A stretch of 64,000 nt of DNA from positions 924,001 through 988,000 of the forward strand of contig NZ_CP129016.1 of the NCBI RefSeq assembly GCF_020524085.2, given 5' to 3'. Positions 9,483 through 18,669 of this stretch are shown here, piece by piece (positions within the stretch are counted from its first letter, which is position 1; the number at the start of each line of letters is the position of its first letter). The DNA comes from Halobacillus litoralis (lineage in GTDB: Bacteria > Bacillota > Bacilli > Bacillales > Halobacillaceae). The position numbers and the translations under genes were made by a program. The notes beneath the pieces are model-generated. The model saw only the letters and a program-made list of their open reading frames with translations, did no database searches and was not told where the DNA came from.

Positions 9483-9524
9483 ACACGGCTGTACTTCCTT
9501 GCTGGAAGGAACAGCCGTGTTTTT
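9483..9524. terminator. Terminator at the 3' end of nsrR
   Basis: ACACGGCTGT (9483-9492) pairs with ACAGCCGTGT (9511-9520); A-run on the left and T-run on the right, so it can act in both directions. The minus-strand nsrR reads into it. Confidence 0.85.
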
Positions 9525-9960
9525 ATTTCAATCCCATTAATTCTCTCAGCTCTTGTTTGTTCGTCAGCAAGTCTTCGAGTGTGTATTTATCTAGCACGGT
9601 TAGAAAGGCTCGTAAAGCTTCGTGAAGAACACCTTTCAGTTTACATGCCGGGGTGATGACGCAATAGTTAGTGGCGCAGTCAAAGCATTCAAGCAAATGA
9701 AAGTCGTCTTCCATGGCACGGACAACGCTTCCTATGTTGATGTCTGCTGGTTTTTTCGCCAGGCGAATGCCACCCGACCGTCCCCGGTGTGTTTCGATCA
9801 GCTCTAGTTTATTCAACTCGTGAATGATCTTCCCTAAATGATTTTCGGAGATGCGAAAAACTGCGGAGATCTCCTTTTTATTTGCAAGCTCGCCATCTCG
9901 TTTCGATGCAGTAAAAATCAGGACTCTCAAAGCGTAATCAGTGTATTTCTTGAGACGCAT
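9523..9960 (-). CDS. nsrR: Nitric-oxide-sensing repressor NsrR (Rrf2 family)
   Basis: 145-residue Rrf2-family winged-helix repressor. The N-terminal helix-turn-helix (ISENHLGKIIHELNKLELI) is followed by a three-cysteine cluster CFDCATNYCVITPAC at about residues 91-106, the iron-sulfur ligand region in NsrR and other Rrf2 proteins. In the family, NO damages the cluster and releases DNA. It is divergent from hmp, its classic target, with two NsrR-like boxes in between. Confidence 0.92.
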   Translation of the reverse strand: MRLKKYTDYALRVLIFTASKRDGELANKKEISAVFRISENHLGKIIHELNKLELIETHRGRSGGIRLAKKPADINIGSVVRAMEDDFHLLECFDCATNYCVITPACKLKGVLHEALRAFLTVLDKYTLEDLLTNKQELRELMGLK

Positions 9961-10053
9961 TTAGTTTAACCCTCATTCTTGTTTTTTTATTATCTTATCA
10001 TAAACCACAGGGACTGTCTTAATGGGAGAAGGTTTTGTTTTCTGTCACAAAAG

Positions 10054-10118
10054 ATGTATTTTAAATATTGCTATTGTATAGAGAGACTCCCTATAATAAA
10101 GGTGTATATAAAATACAT
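10054..10118 (+). promoter_or_regulatory. hmp promoter bracketed by two NsrR-like boxes
   Basis: Promoter TTGCTA (10068-10073), 18-bp spacer, TATAAT (10092-10097). Box 1 ATGTATTTTAAATATT is at 10054-10069, overlapping the -35. Box 2, reading ATGTATTTTATATAC on the minus strand, is at 10104-10118, just after the start-point region. Both resemble the ATGTATTTTAAATATA-type NsrR site of Bacillus. The arrangement implies repression by occlusion and possibly looping. Confidence 0.68.
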
Positions 10119-10142
10119 TAATTAACAAAGGAGTTTTTAAGT

Positions 10143-11363
10143 ATGTCTACGAAGGCGACTGAAATTCTCGATCAACAGACGATAAAAACGATTAAAGCAA
10201 CCGTTCCTGTCTTAGCAGAACATGGAGAAGCAATTACGACTCACTTTTATAAGCGGATGTTTGAAGATCACCCCGAATTAAAGAATATCTTCAATCAGAC
10301 ACACCAGAGGGCGGGAGATCAGCCAAAAGCACTTGCGAATACAGTCTACGCCGCTGCACAACACATTGATCAACTGGAAGTCATTGTACCGCGTGTCAAG
10401 CAAATTGCAGAAAAGCATCGTAGTTTAAATGTGAAACCTGAACATTACCCGATTGTAGGAGAATACTTATTAAAAGCGATCAAAGAGGTCCTTGGGGATG
10501 CGGCTACGGATGACATTATCGAAGCTTGGGGAAAAGCATACGGAGTCATTGCGGATGCCTTTATTGGGGTGGAGGAAGCGTTATACCAAGAAGCAGAACA
10601 GCAAAAAGGTGGCTGGACCGGGTATCGGTTATTTGATGTCGTCGATAAGGTGAAAGAAAGTGAAGAAATCACTTCTTTCTACCTGGAACCGAAGGACGGA
10701 AATGCTTTACCTGTTTACAAAGCTGGGCAGTATTTAACAATCAAGGCAGAAATACCAGGAGAAACCTATACTCACCTTAGACAATACAGCCTTTCTGATG
10801 CCCCGGGAAAGTCCTACTACAGAATTAGTGTGAAAAGAGAGCGGGGACTCTTCAACCATCCCGATGGCATGGTTTCTTCCTGGCTGCATGATCAAGTGAA
10901 TCCCGGTGATTCTATTCCTGTCAGTGCCCCAGCAGGCGATTTTTACCTCGATAATCATACGGAACGTCCACTCGTCCTAATTAGTGGAGGTGTAGGACTC
11001 ACTCCTCTGATGAGCATGTGGAAATATGCAGAGAAGGCTCAGCCGGATCGCCTGGTTCATTTCATCCACGCGGCTAGAAACGGACGTGTGCATGCGTTCA
11101 AAGAGGAGATGGAAGAGGCGGAACTGGGTAAAGCCCATCTCATTTATGAAAAGCCTGATGAAGAAGATAAAGCGAAAGGGCTGCACAAGTCCGAAGGCTA
11201 TATGACGCTTGATTGGCTGAAGTCTATGGCTCCTAAAGAGGCGGAATTTTATTTTTGCGGCCCAGAAGGGTTCATGAAAGCTGTTAATGGCATGCTGAAT
11301 CGTTGGGGCATTCCTGAAGATCGTATTCATTATGAATTTTTTGGACCCCAGGGAGAGTTATAA
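10143..11363 (+). CDS. hmp: Flavohemoprotein, nitric oxide dioxygenase
   Basis: 406-residue flavohaemoglobin that converts NO and O2 to nitrate using NAD(P)H. The N-terminal globin domain (about 1-140) has the proximal-His region [20 protein letters not shown]. The FAD-binding domain carries RQYSLSD, and the NAD domain carries [12 protein letters not shown] and [10 protein letters not shown]. Full length for the family. AAGGAG precedes the ATG. Its promoter has two NsrR-like boxes and the regulator gene is adjacent, so induction by NO is expected. Confidence 0.97.
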   Translation: MSTKATEILDQQTIKTIKATVPVLAEHGEAITTHFYKRMFEDHPELKNIFNQTHQRAGDQPKALANTVYAAAQHIDQLEVIVPRVKQIAEKHRSLNVKPEHYPIVGEYLLKAIKEVLGDAATDDIIEAWGKAYGVIADAFIGVEEALYQEAEQQKGGWTGYRLFDVVDKVKESEEITSFYLEPKDGNALPVYKAGQYLTIKAEIPGETYTHLRQYSLSDAPGKSYYRISVKRERGLFNHPDGMVSSWLHDQVNPGDSIPVSAPAGDFYLDNHTERPLVLISGGVGLTPLMSMWKYAEKAQPDRLVHFIHAARNGRVHAFKEEMEEAELGKAHLIYEKPDEEDKAKGLHKSEGYMTLDWLKSMAPKEAEFYFCGPEGFMKAVNGMLNRWGIPEDRIHYEFFGPQGEL

Positions 11364-11402
11364 AAAAGAGGCGGAATCAGGTGGTGATTCCGCCTCTTTT
11401 TT
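11362..11402. terminator. Bidirectional terminator between hmp and yczE-like gene
   Basis: GAGGCGGAATCA (11368-11379) pairs with TGATTCCGCCTC (11385-11396), flanked by A6 and T6, so it works for both convergent genes. Confidence 0.93.
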
Positions 11403-11439
11403 CGTCTAGATAAATCCCAAGCCTTTGCGCCTTAGTTTT

Positions 11440-12069
11440 TTATGAACAGGAAGGGGCGACGGGGTGCAGGCGCTGATCAAATTTGTTGATTTGCGCCATG
11501 AACCCTTGAATGACTGGGCCACTGAACAGAGTGATCAGTACAGTGCCTATGCCGATTGCCCCGCTGAAAAGGAAGGCGAGAATCACAAGGAGGATGCTGA
11601 TAAGTGCCCTCGAGATGGAAACGTTCCAGCCGGTGAGTTTGCTGACAACGAGCATCATCCGGTCGAAGGGGTTCGGGGCGAAATCTGCTTGAAGGTTAAG
11701 CGCGATTCCGAAACCTGCGATACTCATCCCAGCAACAAGACAGATCATCTGCGTCCAGAATACATCCGGATGGATGGTATCACGGATCGTGAAGACCCAA
11801 AAATCGATGCCAACCCCAGTTAAAAGAGACGTTGCCAAAGCAAGGAGCTCTGGTCGTCTTTTTTCCGCAATGGCATTGAAGACGATCATGCTGAAACCGA
11901 CGACAATCTCCCAACTCCCGATCGTCAACCCGAATGTCCGGTGCAGACCTACGAGAAGGGCATCAAATGGAGATGTACCCAGTGCAGACTGGATCGTCAA
12001 GGCGATGCCAAGCGTCATAATGATAATGCCTACCGTATAATACATCGTCCTCATATAAATGCGCTTCAC
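11440..12069 (-). CDS. YczE/YyaS/YitT family membrane protein
   Basis: 209-residue protein with five or six membrane helices. The repeated family signature TIQSALGTSPFDALLVGL and LQADFAPNPFDRMMLVVS marks the YczE/YitT family, whose molecular role is unknown (YczE affects lipopeptide production in B. subtilis). It is convergent with hmp and has no operon partner. Confidence 0.82.
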   Translation of the reverse strand: MKRIYMRTMYYTVGIIIMTLGIALTIQSALGTSPFDALLVGLHRTFGLTIGSWEIVVGFSMIVFNAIAEKRRPELLALATSLLTGVGIDFWVFTIRDTIHPDVFWTQMICLVAGMSIAGFGIALNLQADFAPNPFDRMMLVVSKLTGWNVSISRALISILLVILAFLFSGAIGIGTVLITLFSGPVIQGFMAQINKFDQRLHPVAPSCS

Positions 12070-12144
12070 GTCTATCCGCCCCTTTCTTTTTCATACCTTA
12101 AGAGACTATATCGCGAATAGATGGGAAAATTCAAGACTAAGAAT

Positions 12145-12176
12145 GTAAAAAAACGGCAGGGAAAATTCCCTGCCGC
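12145..12176 (-). terminator. Terminator of oppA-like gene
   Basis: CGGCAGGGAA (12154-12163) and TTCCCTGCCG (12166-12175); the plus-strand A-run on the left is the U-run of the minus-strand transcript. Confidence 0.88.
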
Positions 12177-12189
12177 TTGTTAGACTCTT

Positions 12190-13875
12190 TTACTCTTCTA
12201 CATGAGCCCATTTGAATTCAAATTCTGGACCTGTAGCTGTTGTGAAGACACCTTTGATTGACGGACGGAAAAGTTGAGCTTTTGCATCCTGATAAATTGG
12301 TGCTACCGCTTGATCTTCTTCTAAAAGCAGTTTTTCAGCTTCTAAGAATGTTTCAAAACGTTTTTCAGGCTCTTGAGCATATTCACCGTTTGCCTTTTCA
12401 ATCAACGCGTCATATTCTTCACTGGAATAGCCCATGTTGTTGTTCTGACCATCTGTAAGATACATGTTCAGGTAAGTGTTCGGATCCACATAGTCTGGTC
12501 CCCATGTAGCAGCTTCCATCTCGAATTCGGCTTCGTTGTCACGACGAACACGTTCTTTGAATGGTACTTCCATCAATTTGATCGTTACACCCTCAAGGTT
12601 TTCTTCCAGTTGGTTCTTGTAGTAAGCAAGGACGTCTTTGGAAGTTCCTGTATCATCACCAAGCAGTTCGATTTCAACAGAATCGGTACCTAGAGCTTCC
12701 AGGCCTTTCTGCCAATGTTCTTTTGCTTTTTCAACGTTATATTCTACCAATGGACCTTGAGCTTCACGGAAGTCTTGGTCACTGTCCGGCATAGAAACAA
12801 AGTTGGATGGTACATAGCCTTCTGCCGGCACAGATCCATCGTTCAAAATGACGTCAACGAGTGACTGACGGTCAATCGCGTAAGAGATTGCTTTACGAAT
12901 GTCTACATTCCCAAGAGCTTCATTATTTTCCTGGTTGAACTTAAAGAAATATAAGTATGGTTTTTCAGCAACATTGAAAGCGTCGCTCGTGCGGTACTGG
13001 TCGACGAATTCAGCGTTCAATTCAGTCTGATCTATTTCACCAGTGTCATAAAGGTTGACACCTGTAGAAACTTCTTTGATTACTTTCGCATTGATTGTTT
13101 CTAGTTGAACCGTTTCTGCATCCCAATAAGTATCGTTCTTTTCAACGGTCCAGCCTTCGCCGTGATTCCACTCCGTCATTTGGAATGGTCCGTTAGAAAT
13201 TGTGTATTCAGCTTCTGTAGCGAACTTGTCCCCCTGCTCTTCAACATACGCCTGGTTCAACGGCATGAACGTAATGAAAACCGTCATGGACTTGAAGTAT
13301 GGAACAGGCTTTTCAAGTTCTACCACAAGGGTCTTATCATCTTCTGCAGTAGCCCCCAGGTCTTCAAGTTCTGCTTCGCCATTACTGATTGCTTGGGCAT
13401 TTTTAATGATGCCTCCAAGGAAGTAAGGGCCGTACTCAGAGCCAACCTCCGGGTCGACAGCTCTTCTCCATGCATATACGAAATCGTTTGCTGTGACAGG
13501 GTCACCGTTGGACCATTCTGCATCACGCAATTTAAATGTCCATGTTAGGCCATCTTCACTCACTTCGGAGCTTTCTGCCATTCCATCTACAAGCTGACTG
13601 TTCTCATCCAGGCGGTATAGCCCTTCATAAGTCTCTCCAGCCCACTGGAAACCGACAGAATCGGTGATTAGAGATGGATCCATGCTAGGAATCTCACTTT
13701 TCGCTGTTACGGTAATTTCTTGATTTCCGGAAGCTTCTCCCTCATCTGACTGTTCAGTTGTTTCATCTGTGCTTTCTTCACCTGTGTCTGTTGATGTTTC
13801 GCTGTCTCCCCCGCTACAAGCTGCAAGGAACAATGCGAACATCAGTGCCATTAACACCAATAGATGTTTTCTCAA
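12190..13875 (-). CDS. Oligopeptide ABC transporter substrate-binding lipoprotein (OppA family)
   Basis: 561-residue family-5 extracellular solute-binding protein. The signal peptide ends in the lipobox LAAC (cysteine at about 20), followed by a Ser/Thr/Glu-rich linker and the SBP_bac_5 domain (VDGMAESSEVSEDGLTWTF, FRLRDA-like and YFFKFNQ segments). It should capture peptides at the outer membrane face and pass them to an Opp permease, but no permease or ATPase genes flank it, so it is an orphan receptor. It has its own terminator. The gene ahead is divergent. Confidence 0.92.
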   Translation of the reverse strand: MRKHLLVLMALMFALFLAACSGGDSETSTDTGEESTDETTEQSDEGEASGNQEITVTAKSEIPSMDPSLITDSVGFQWAGETYEGLYRLDENSQLVDGMAESSEVSEDGLTWTFKLRDAEWSNGDPVTANDFVYAWRRAVDPEVGSEYGPYFLGGIIKNAQAISNGEAELEDLGATAEDDKTLVVELEKPVPYFKSMTVFITFMPLNQAYVEEQGDKFATEAEYTISNGPFQMTEWNHGEGWTVEKNDTYWDAETVQLETINAKVIKEVSTGVNLYDTGEIDQTELNAEFVDQYRTSDAFNVAEKPYLYFFKFNQENNEALGNVDIRKAISYAIDRQSLVDVILNDGSVPAEGYVPSNFVSMPDSDQDFREAQGPLVEYNVEKAKEHWQKGLEALGTDSVEIELLGDDTGTSKDVLAYYKNQLEENLEGVTIKLMEVPFKERVRRDNEAEFEMEAATWGPDYVDPNTYLNMYLTDGQNNNMGYSSEEYDALIEKANGEYAQEPEKRFETFLEAEKLLLEEDQAVAPIYQDAKAQLFRPSIKGVFTTATGPEFEFKWAHVEE

Positions 13876-14010
13876 AGTGAATTCCCCCTATTTCTAATTT
13901 TCTAAAAATAATTACTTTTTGAATTATACAGATAAAAAAGAAAAAAATCAAAGTCCTTTATTCGATAAAAATAAGAAAAAAATGTCGTCAAACAGAATAT
14001 TCTAATTTAA

Positions 14011-14038
14011 TTGACAATGGTTCTTTCTTTGATAGGAT
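14011..14038 (+). promoter_or_regulatory. Promoter of aminotransferase-serA operon
   Basis: TTGACA (14011-14016), 16-bp spacer, TAGGAT (14033-14038). Spacing is one short of ideal and the -10 is imperfect. Confidence 0.5.
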
Positions 14039-14123
14039 TAGAGAATATCATTGCTTTTCTAAAGCATAAAAGGATCTATGGAGAAAAGTGAATCACTGAA
14101 TATAGAGGAGGTTGAAGGAAGTT

Positions 14124-15284
14124 ATGAAACGTGAATGGGATTTATTGCACACCCCCGGCCCCACTCCGGTTCCACCGAGTGTCGAACGTAGCATGAATCA
14201 ACCGATGATCGGCCACCGTGGTGGGAAGGCCAAAGAATTAATTAATGCTATTGCTCCTAAACTGAAGCCGGTGTTCGGTACATCGGGAGAGGTGCTTATC
14301 GTTACAGGGAGTGGAACGTCTTCTTTGGAGGCATCTGTTGTAAACACAACCAAGCCCGGAGATAAAGTGATCGTCGTGGTCGCCGGAGCCTTCGGTGATC
14401 GTTTTGCACAGATCTGTGAGACGTATGAATTAGATGTGGTACGCATAGAGATTCCATGGGGAAAAGCGGTTGAGGTCTCTCAAGTGGAAGAAACGCTTCA
14501 TAAACACCCAGATACGAAGGCTGTATTCCTTACACATTGTGAAACATCGACAGGGGTCATGCATCCCGTTGAAAAGGTAGCTGAGGGTGTGAAGAACTTG
14601 AGTTCAGCTCTTGTCATCGTTGATGGGGTATCTTCTATTGGAGGCGCCGAAGTGAAGATGGATCAGTCTGGAATCGATATCTTAGTTTCGGGTTCGCAAA
14701 AAGCGATGATGCTTCCTGCGGGTCTCGCGTTTTTGGCTGTCGGAGCGCAAGCCTGGTCAGTCATTGAAGAAAATCCGCGCCCTCGTTTTTACTTGGATTT
14801 ACGAAAATACCGTCAACAACTTGTAGGGGGCCAAACCCCATTCACACCTGCTCTTTCCCTTCTTTTCGGTCTTCAACAGGTCCTGCAAATGTTAGAAGAG
14901 GAAGGCTTAGATCGGGTTTTTGAACGTCATCAAACGATGAAGGAAATGACACGCGAGGCTTGCCGTGCCTTGAACCTCCCTCTGTTGGTTTCTGATGAAG
15001 ATGCTTCATCGACTGTAACGTCGATCCGCCCGGAAACTTTTGAGGCTGAACAACTGAGAAAAGTGGCGAATGAAGAATTCGGCCTTATTTTAGCAGGCGG
15101 ACAGAAGCATATGAAGGGCGAAATTTTCAGAATTGGACACATGGGATACTCCCGTCCTGCCAATGTTCTTCAATATATAGGGATTCTTGAGATTGTCTTA
15201 AAACGTTTAGGTCATGAATTCGAGCCAGGTGCGGGTGTCGCAGCTGCACAAGCCGCTTATTTGGAACGTACAAGGGAGGAATAG
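14124..15284 (+). CDS. Class V PLP aminotransferase, probable phosphoserine or alanine/serine-glyoxylate type
   Basis: 386-residue fold-type I aminotransferase of the SgaA/PucG group. PLP lysine is in SGSQKAMMLPAG at about residue 193; HRGGKAKEL, TGSGTSSLEA and VDGVSSIGG are typical of the group. It sits 2 nt before serA, so the likely role is transamination of 3-phosphohydroxypyruvate in serine synthesis in place of SerC; this is inferred from context, and serine-pyruvate or alanine-glyoxylate activity remains possible. ATG 14124 is preferred to a TTG at 14112 in the same frame. Confidence 0.85.
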   Translation: MKREWDLLHTPGPTPVPPSVERSMNQPMIGHRGGKAKELINAIAPKLKPVFGTSGEVLIVTGSGTSSLEASVVNTTKPGDKVIVVVAGAFGDRFAQICETYELDVVRIEIPWGKAVEVSQVEETLHKHPDTKAVFLTHCETSTGVMHPVEKVAEGVKNLSSALVIVDGVSSIGGAEVKMDQSGIDILVSGSQKAMMLPAGLAFLAVGAQAWSVIEENPRPRFYLDLRKYRQQLVGGQTPFTPALSLLFGLQQVLQMLEEEGLDRVFERHQTMKEMTREACRALNLPLLVSDEDASSTVTSIRPETFEAEQLRKVANEEFGLILAGGQKHMKGEIFRIGHMGYSRPANVLQYIGILEIVLKRLGHEFEPGAGVAAAQAAYLERTREE

Positions 15285-15286
15285 AA

Positions 15287-16870
15287 ATGCACCGTGTATT
15301 GATTAGTGATCCACTGAGTGAAGATGGAATCAGGCCTCTATTGGAGGCGGAAGATATCGAAACCGTCATGAATCCGAACCTATCTCATGAACAGTTATTG
15401 GAGGAAATCGGATCGGCAGAAGCGCTCATCGTAAGAAGCCAGACGCAAGTGACAAGAGAAGTCATTGAACACGCGACTCATTTGAAAATCATCGGTCGTG
15501 CGGGAGTGGGAGTCGATAACATTGATCTTGATGCGGCAACGGAAAACGGCATCATCGTCGTGAATGCTCCAGATGGGAATACGATCTCTACAGCCGAACA
15601 CACGATGGCAATGCTTATGTCGTTAGCTCGGAACATCCCGCAAGCCTATCATCAACTTCAACAAAAGCGTTGGGAACGTAAAAAGTTCGTCGGCGTTGAG
15701 TTGAAAGATAAAGTGCTTGGCATAGTCGGATTCGGGCGGATTGGTCGCGAAGTTGCCCAGCGTGCCAAAGGTCATCGCATGAAAGTGATCGCCTTCGATC
15801 CGTTCTTGAATGAAGAAAAAGCAGAAAAAGCCGGGGTCACTCATGGAACTTTAGAGGAAGTTCTCAAGCAGGCAGACTTCCTGACTGTACACACTCCTCT
15901 CATTGAAAAGACGAAGCATCTAATCAATGAAGAGGCTATTGCTATGATGAAGACGGGAGCGCGTATATTGAATTGTGCCCGTGGAGGAATTGTAGAAGAA
16001 AATGCGCTTTATGAAGCGGTCCAATCAGGAAAGATCGCTGGTGCTGCGCTTGATGTTTTCGAAGAGGAGCCTGCGACGGAGCATCCGTTGTTATCCTTGC
16101 CGGAAGTGATTGCGACCCCTCACCTTGGTGCCAGTACGATTGAAGCTCAGGAAAATGTTGCGACAGACGTCAGCTTTGATGTGTTGGAACTATTGCGCGG
16201 AGGAACAGTAAAAAACCCGGTCAACCTGCCTTCTGTGTCTTCAGAAATGATGGAGAAGCTCTCTCCATACTTTAAGCTCTCTGAACGTTTGGGCGCTTTT
16301 TTATCAAAAGTGGTAGACGGTACGCTTGAGCGTGTGAATGTCTACTATAGTGGCGATTTGCTTGAAGTTGATACCATGCCACTTACACGGATCGCTGTGA
16401 AAGGAATCTTGAAACGTCATATCGGCGAACGTGTGAATGATGTCAATGCGTTTAAAACAGCTTCTGACAAAGGAATTACAGTGAATGAGCAGAAGTCGAC
16501 CCAAACGAAAGGATTCACAAACTTGATTACCGTCGAAATCGAGACCGATCAAGAAAAGCGCAGCGTCGCCGGTACGTTGCTGAATGGTTTGGGCGCACGT
16601 ATCGTTCAGTTTGATCAATATTCCATCGACGTTGTTCCAGATGGCCATCTGGTCGTTATTCGTCACACCGACCAGCCGGGTGCGATCGGCCGCGTAGGAA
16701 GTTTACTTGCGGAACATCAAATCAACATTGCAACCATGCAGGTTGGACGTACGAACGAAGGTGGAGAAGCCGTCATGGTGCTGACCGTAGACAAACCCGT
16801 GGACGGGGACTGTAACGAAAAGCTTGCTCAAATTGCAGATATCAAGCAAGTGCAGTGTTTGACAATTTAA
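15287..16870 (+). CDS. serA: D-3-phosphoglycerate dehydrogenase
   Basis: 527-residue long-form SerA that oxidises 3-phosphoglycerate to 3-phosphohydroxypyruvate with NAD, the first step of serine synthesis. The NAD-binding motif GIVGFGRIGREVA lies near residue 144. The catalytic region includes NCARGGIVEE, LDVFEEEPA and TPHLGAST. Then come the intervening domain and a C-terminal ACT domain (VVIRHTDQPGAIGRVGSLL) for serine feedback. GGGAGGAA precedes the start, and it is co-transcribed with the upstream aminotransferase. Confidence 0.97.
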   Translation: MHRVLISDPLSEDGIRPLLEAEDIETVMNPNLSHEQLLEEIGSAEALIVRSQTQVTREVIEHATHLKIIGRAGVGVDNIDLDAATENGIIVVNAPDGNTISTAEHTMAMLMSLARNIPQAYHQLQQKRWERKKFVGVELKDKVLGIVGFGRIGREVAQRAKGHRMKVIAFDPFLNEEKAEKAGVTHGTLEEVLKQADFLTVHTPLIEKTKHLINEEAIAMMKTGARILNCARGGIVEENALYEAVQSGKIAGAALDVFEEEPATEHPLLSLPEVIATPHLGASTIEAQENVATDVSFDVLELLRGGTVKNPVNLPSVSSEMMEKLSPYFKLSERLGAFLSKVVDGTLERVNVYYSGDLLEVDTMPLTRIAVKGILKRHIGERVNDVNAFKTASDKGITVNEQKSTQTKGFTNLITVEIETDQEKRSVAGTLLNGLGARIVQFDQYSIDVVPDGHLVVIRHTDQPGAIGRVGSLLAEHQINIATMQVGRTNEGGEAVMVLTVDKPVDGDCNEKLAQIADIKQVQCLTI

Positions 16871-16950
16871 TGGTGTCCAATGTTGGGTAGCAAATCAAGA
16901 GATATGTGACATTACTTCATAATATAAAAGACAAACCTCGGTTACTCGCT

Positions 16951-17119
16951 GGAGTTTACGCGTTCGCTCAGGGCTACGATACGAAGCTTGGAATTGGCAC
17001 ACTCATTTCTAATGATGATTCCTTATTCCGCTGCCTTCTTGCTTGGCTGGTTGCTGCTGTTGCCCGTTTGGGTGCTTTTAGGAATCCCTTTAGGACCTGG
17101 CGAACCGATTCTATACTAA
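16951..17119 (+). pseudogene. 3' remnant of an AbgT-family transporter gene
   Basis: About 55 codons resembling the C-terminus of AbgT-type (p-aminobenzoyl-glutamate) transporters: VYAFAQGYDTKLGIGTLIS in one frame, then, after a one-base shift near 17012, MIPYSAAFLLGW...VWVLLGIPLGPGEP and stop TAA at 17117-17119. The rest of the gene (over 400 codons) is missing; upstream sequence back to serA (16871-16950) shows no homology I recognise. A terminator follows directly. It is clearly non-functional as an ORF. Family assignment is from memory of the conserved AbgT tail. Confidence 0.6.
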
Positions 17120-17158
17120 TAAAAAAGCTCAACGTCCCACTGACGTTGAGCTTTTTAC
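17120..17158. terminator. Terminator downstream of serA/abgT remnant
   Basis: AGCTCAACGT (17126-17135) and ACGTTGAGCT (17143-17152), flanked by A6 and T5; bidirectional. It also ends the minus-strand NUDIX gene. Confidence 0.9.
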
Positions 17159-17179
17159 ATATAACCTTCCTTATAAGAT

Positions 17180-17698
17180 TCAGGAAGTCTGCATGGAATT
17201 CAGTAATTGCTTCAAGACGTAATTTTCTCTTTGGATCCATGAATTTTTCTTTGTGAAATCCAGTGTTTTTTCATTATTGGAAATGGCTTCCTCAACGCTT
17301 ACCCAGACAGGTGTGAATTCCTGGTCTTCTTCATATGAGTCCAGCTTTTGTTCGCCTTTTTCTCCCGACCACTTACAAAAATAATATCGGGAGGTCATTT
17401 CGAAAACCGCCTCTCTGACATACGCGTCGAGGTGGCTTTCTACAACCACGCCGGCATATTGTTTGACCTGGCAGTTTTTGAAGCCTGTTTCTTCTTGGAT
17501 TTCTCTGATGAGAGCTTCCTCGTCTTTCTCGCCCTCATCGACGCCGCCCCCAGGCAGTTTATAATCCCCCAGGTTGGACTTCACCATCAGGATTTTTCCT
17601 TCCCTAAAAATAATCCCTCTGACTGCGAGCCGTTTGTTTTTTTTGTAACCATCATTATTTTCGGTTCCGAACCGTTTTTTGAAAAGGAGGTCAGCCAA
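17180..17698 (-). CDS. NUDIX hydrolase
   Basis: About 172 residues with a complete Nudix box GX5EX7REUXEEXGU, visible as GGVDEGEKDEEALIREIQEE then TGF; it should hydrolyse a nucleoside-diphosphate derivative, substrate unknown. The open frame extends far upstream inside the histidinol phosphatase gene, so that part is a shadow. A TTG at 17698 overlapping the upstream stop, with AGGTG before it, is the best start and implies coupling. Start confidence is low; function is at family level only. Confidence 0.8.
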   Translation of the reverse strand: MADLLFKKRFGTENNDGYKKNKRLAVRGIIFREGKILMVKSNLGDYKLPGGGVDEGEKDEEALIREIQEETGFKNCQVKQYAGVVVESHLDAYVREAVFEMTSRYYFCKWSGEKGEQKLDSYEEDQEFTPVWVSVEEAISNNEKTLDFTKKNSWIQRENYVLKQLLNSMQTS

Positions 17699-18506
17699 TG
17701 GGGTGCACCTGGCGTTTGCGGTTGGAGAAAGTATGGACTTCTGTATAACCGACAGATTTTGCAAGATCGATCGCTTCTTCATAGCGGTACCCGATATGAT
17801 CCGGTTTGTGGGCATCTGAACAGAGAACGATTCCAACACCTTCATCTTTACACATTTGTAGAAGCGTCGGATCTGGATAGAGTTCTCCGACGGGCTTTCG
17901 CAAGCCTGCCGTACTAATTTCAATGCAAGTGTCGGTTTTTGCAAGGGCTTTCGCTGCCCGTTTGTATTGTTCTTTCAAAAATTCTTCGTCATCTGGCCGG
18001 TAGCCGAATACTTTGATCACATCGATATGGCCTACAAAATCAAAAAGACCTGACTCTGCTAGGGTGACGACACGGTCAAAGTATTGCTGATAAACGTCTT
18101 TTAAATCCCGTTTTTCATATTCATCCCGGTAAATGGCAAGATCGATGCCCCAATCATCAATCCAGTGTACTGAGCCGATCACGTAATCGAAAGGATGGGA
18201 AGAAATAAAGGTTTCCATCTCTTTTTCTTTTCCTGGCATGTAATCCATTTCAATGCCCATCTTGATTGGAAGTTCTGCTCTAGCTGCTTCATCAAACATC
18301 TTCTGGTAGGTTTCAAAATCAAGCGTACGACGGTTTTCTACCCAAGGGTTAGAGAGGATGTCACGTGTTTCCTGAAAGAAATAAGCATGTTCAGATATGC
18401 CTAATTCTTCAATTCCTTCTTCTTTGGCTTTAGTTATGTAGGTTCGTAGATAGTCGACATCAAGGTTTCCTGTTTCCGCCATATGGACGTGGTAATCGGT
18501 GCGCAT
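17691..18506 (-). CDS. hisJ: Histidinol-phosphatase, PHP family
   Basis: 271-residue PHP-domain phosphatase that removes phosphate from histidinol phosphate. Metal-binding motifs are visible: DYHVHMAE at the N-terminus, ISEHAYF, MGIEMDY, GSVHWID, GHIDVIK and the C-terminal CSDAHKPDHIG. Length and motifs match HisK/HisJ of Bacilli. It lies away from other his genes and overlaps the NUDIX start, as a small two-gene operon. Confidence 0.92.
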   Translation of the reverse strand: MRTDYHVHMAETGNLDVDYLRTYITKAKEEGIEELGISEHAYFFQETRDILSNPWVENRRTLDFETYQKMFDEAARAELPIKMGIEMDYMPGKEKEMETFISSHPFDYVIGSVHWIDDWGIDLAIYRDEYEKRDLKDVYQQYFDRVVTLAESGLFDFVGHIDVIKVFGYRPDDEEFLKEQYKRAAKALAKTDTCIEISTAGLRKPVGELYPDPTLLQMCKDEGVGIVLCSDAHKPDHIGYRYEEAIDLAKSVGYTEVHTFSNRKRQVHPIG

Positions 18507-18669
18507 GTGCGGCCCTCCTCTATCGAATTTTATTCATCATAACAAACATTAGAAAAAATCACCAAGAAGAAGCGGATGGAAGCAATTGATACGAGAAGTA
18601 TGAGGGGGTGATATGTTAAAATAGGGAGGTTAAGACAAGCGCGATAGAAATAGAGGTGCTTTATCAATC

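Noticed and set aside
16946..16962. Inverted 15-mer shared with 28538-28554 near the tRNA copy
   Set aside because: A few 15-base matches are expected by chance in 64 kb; no extension or shared boundary was seen.
16906..17256. 116-residue open frame downstream of serA as a real gene
   Set aside because: It only partly overlaps the abgT relic, runs through a strong terminator and has no ribosome binding site.
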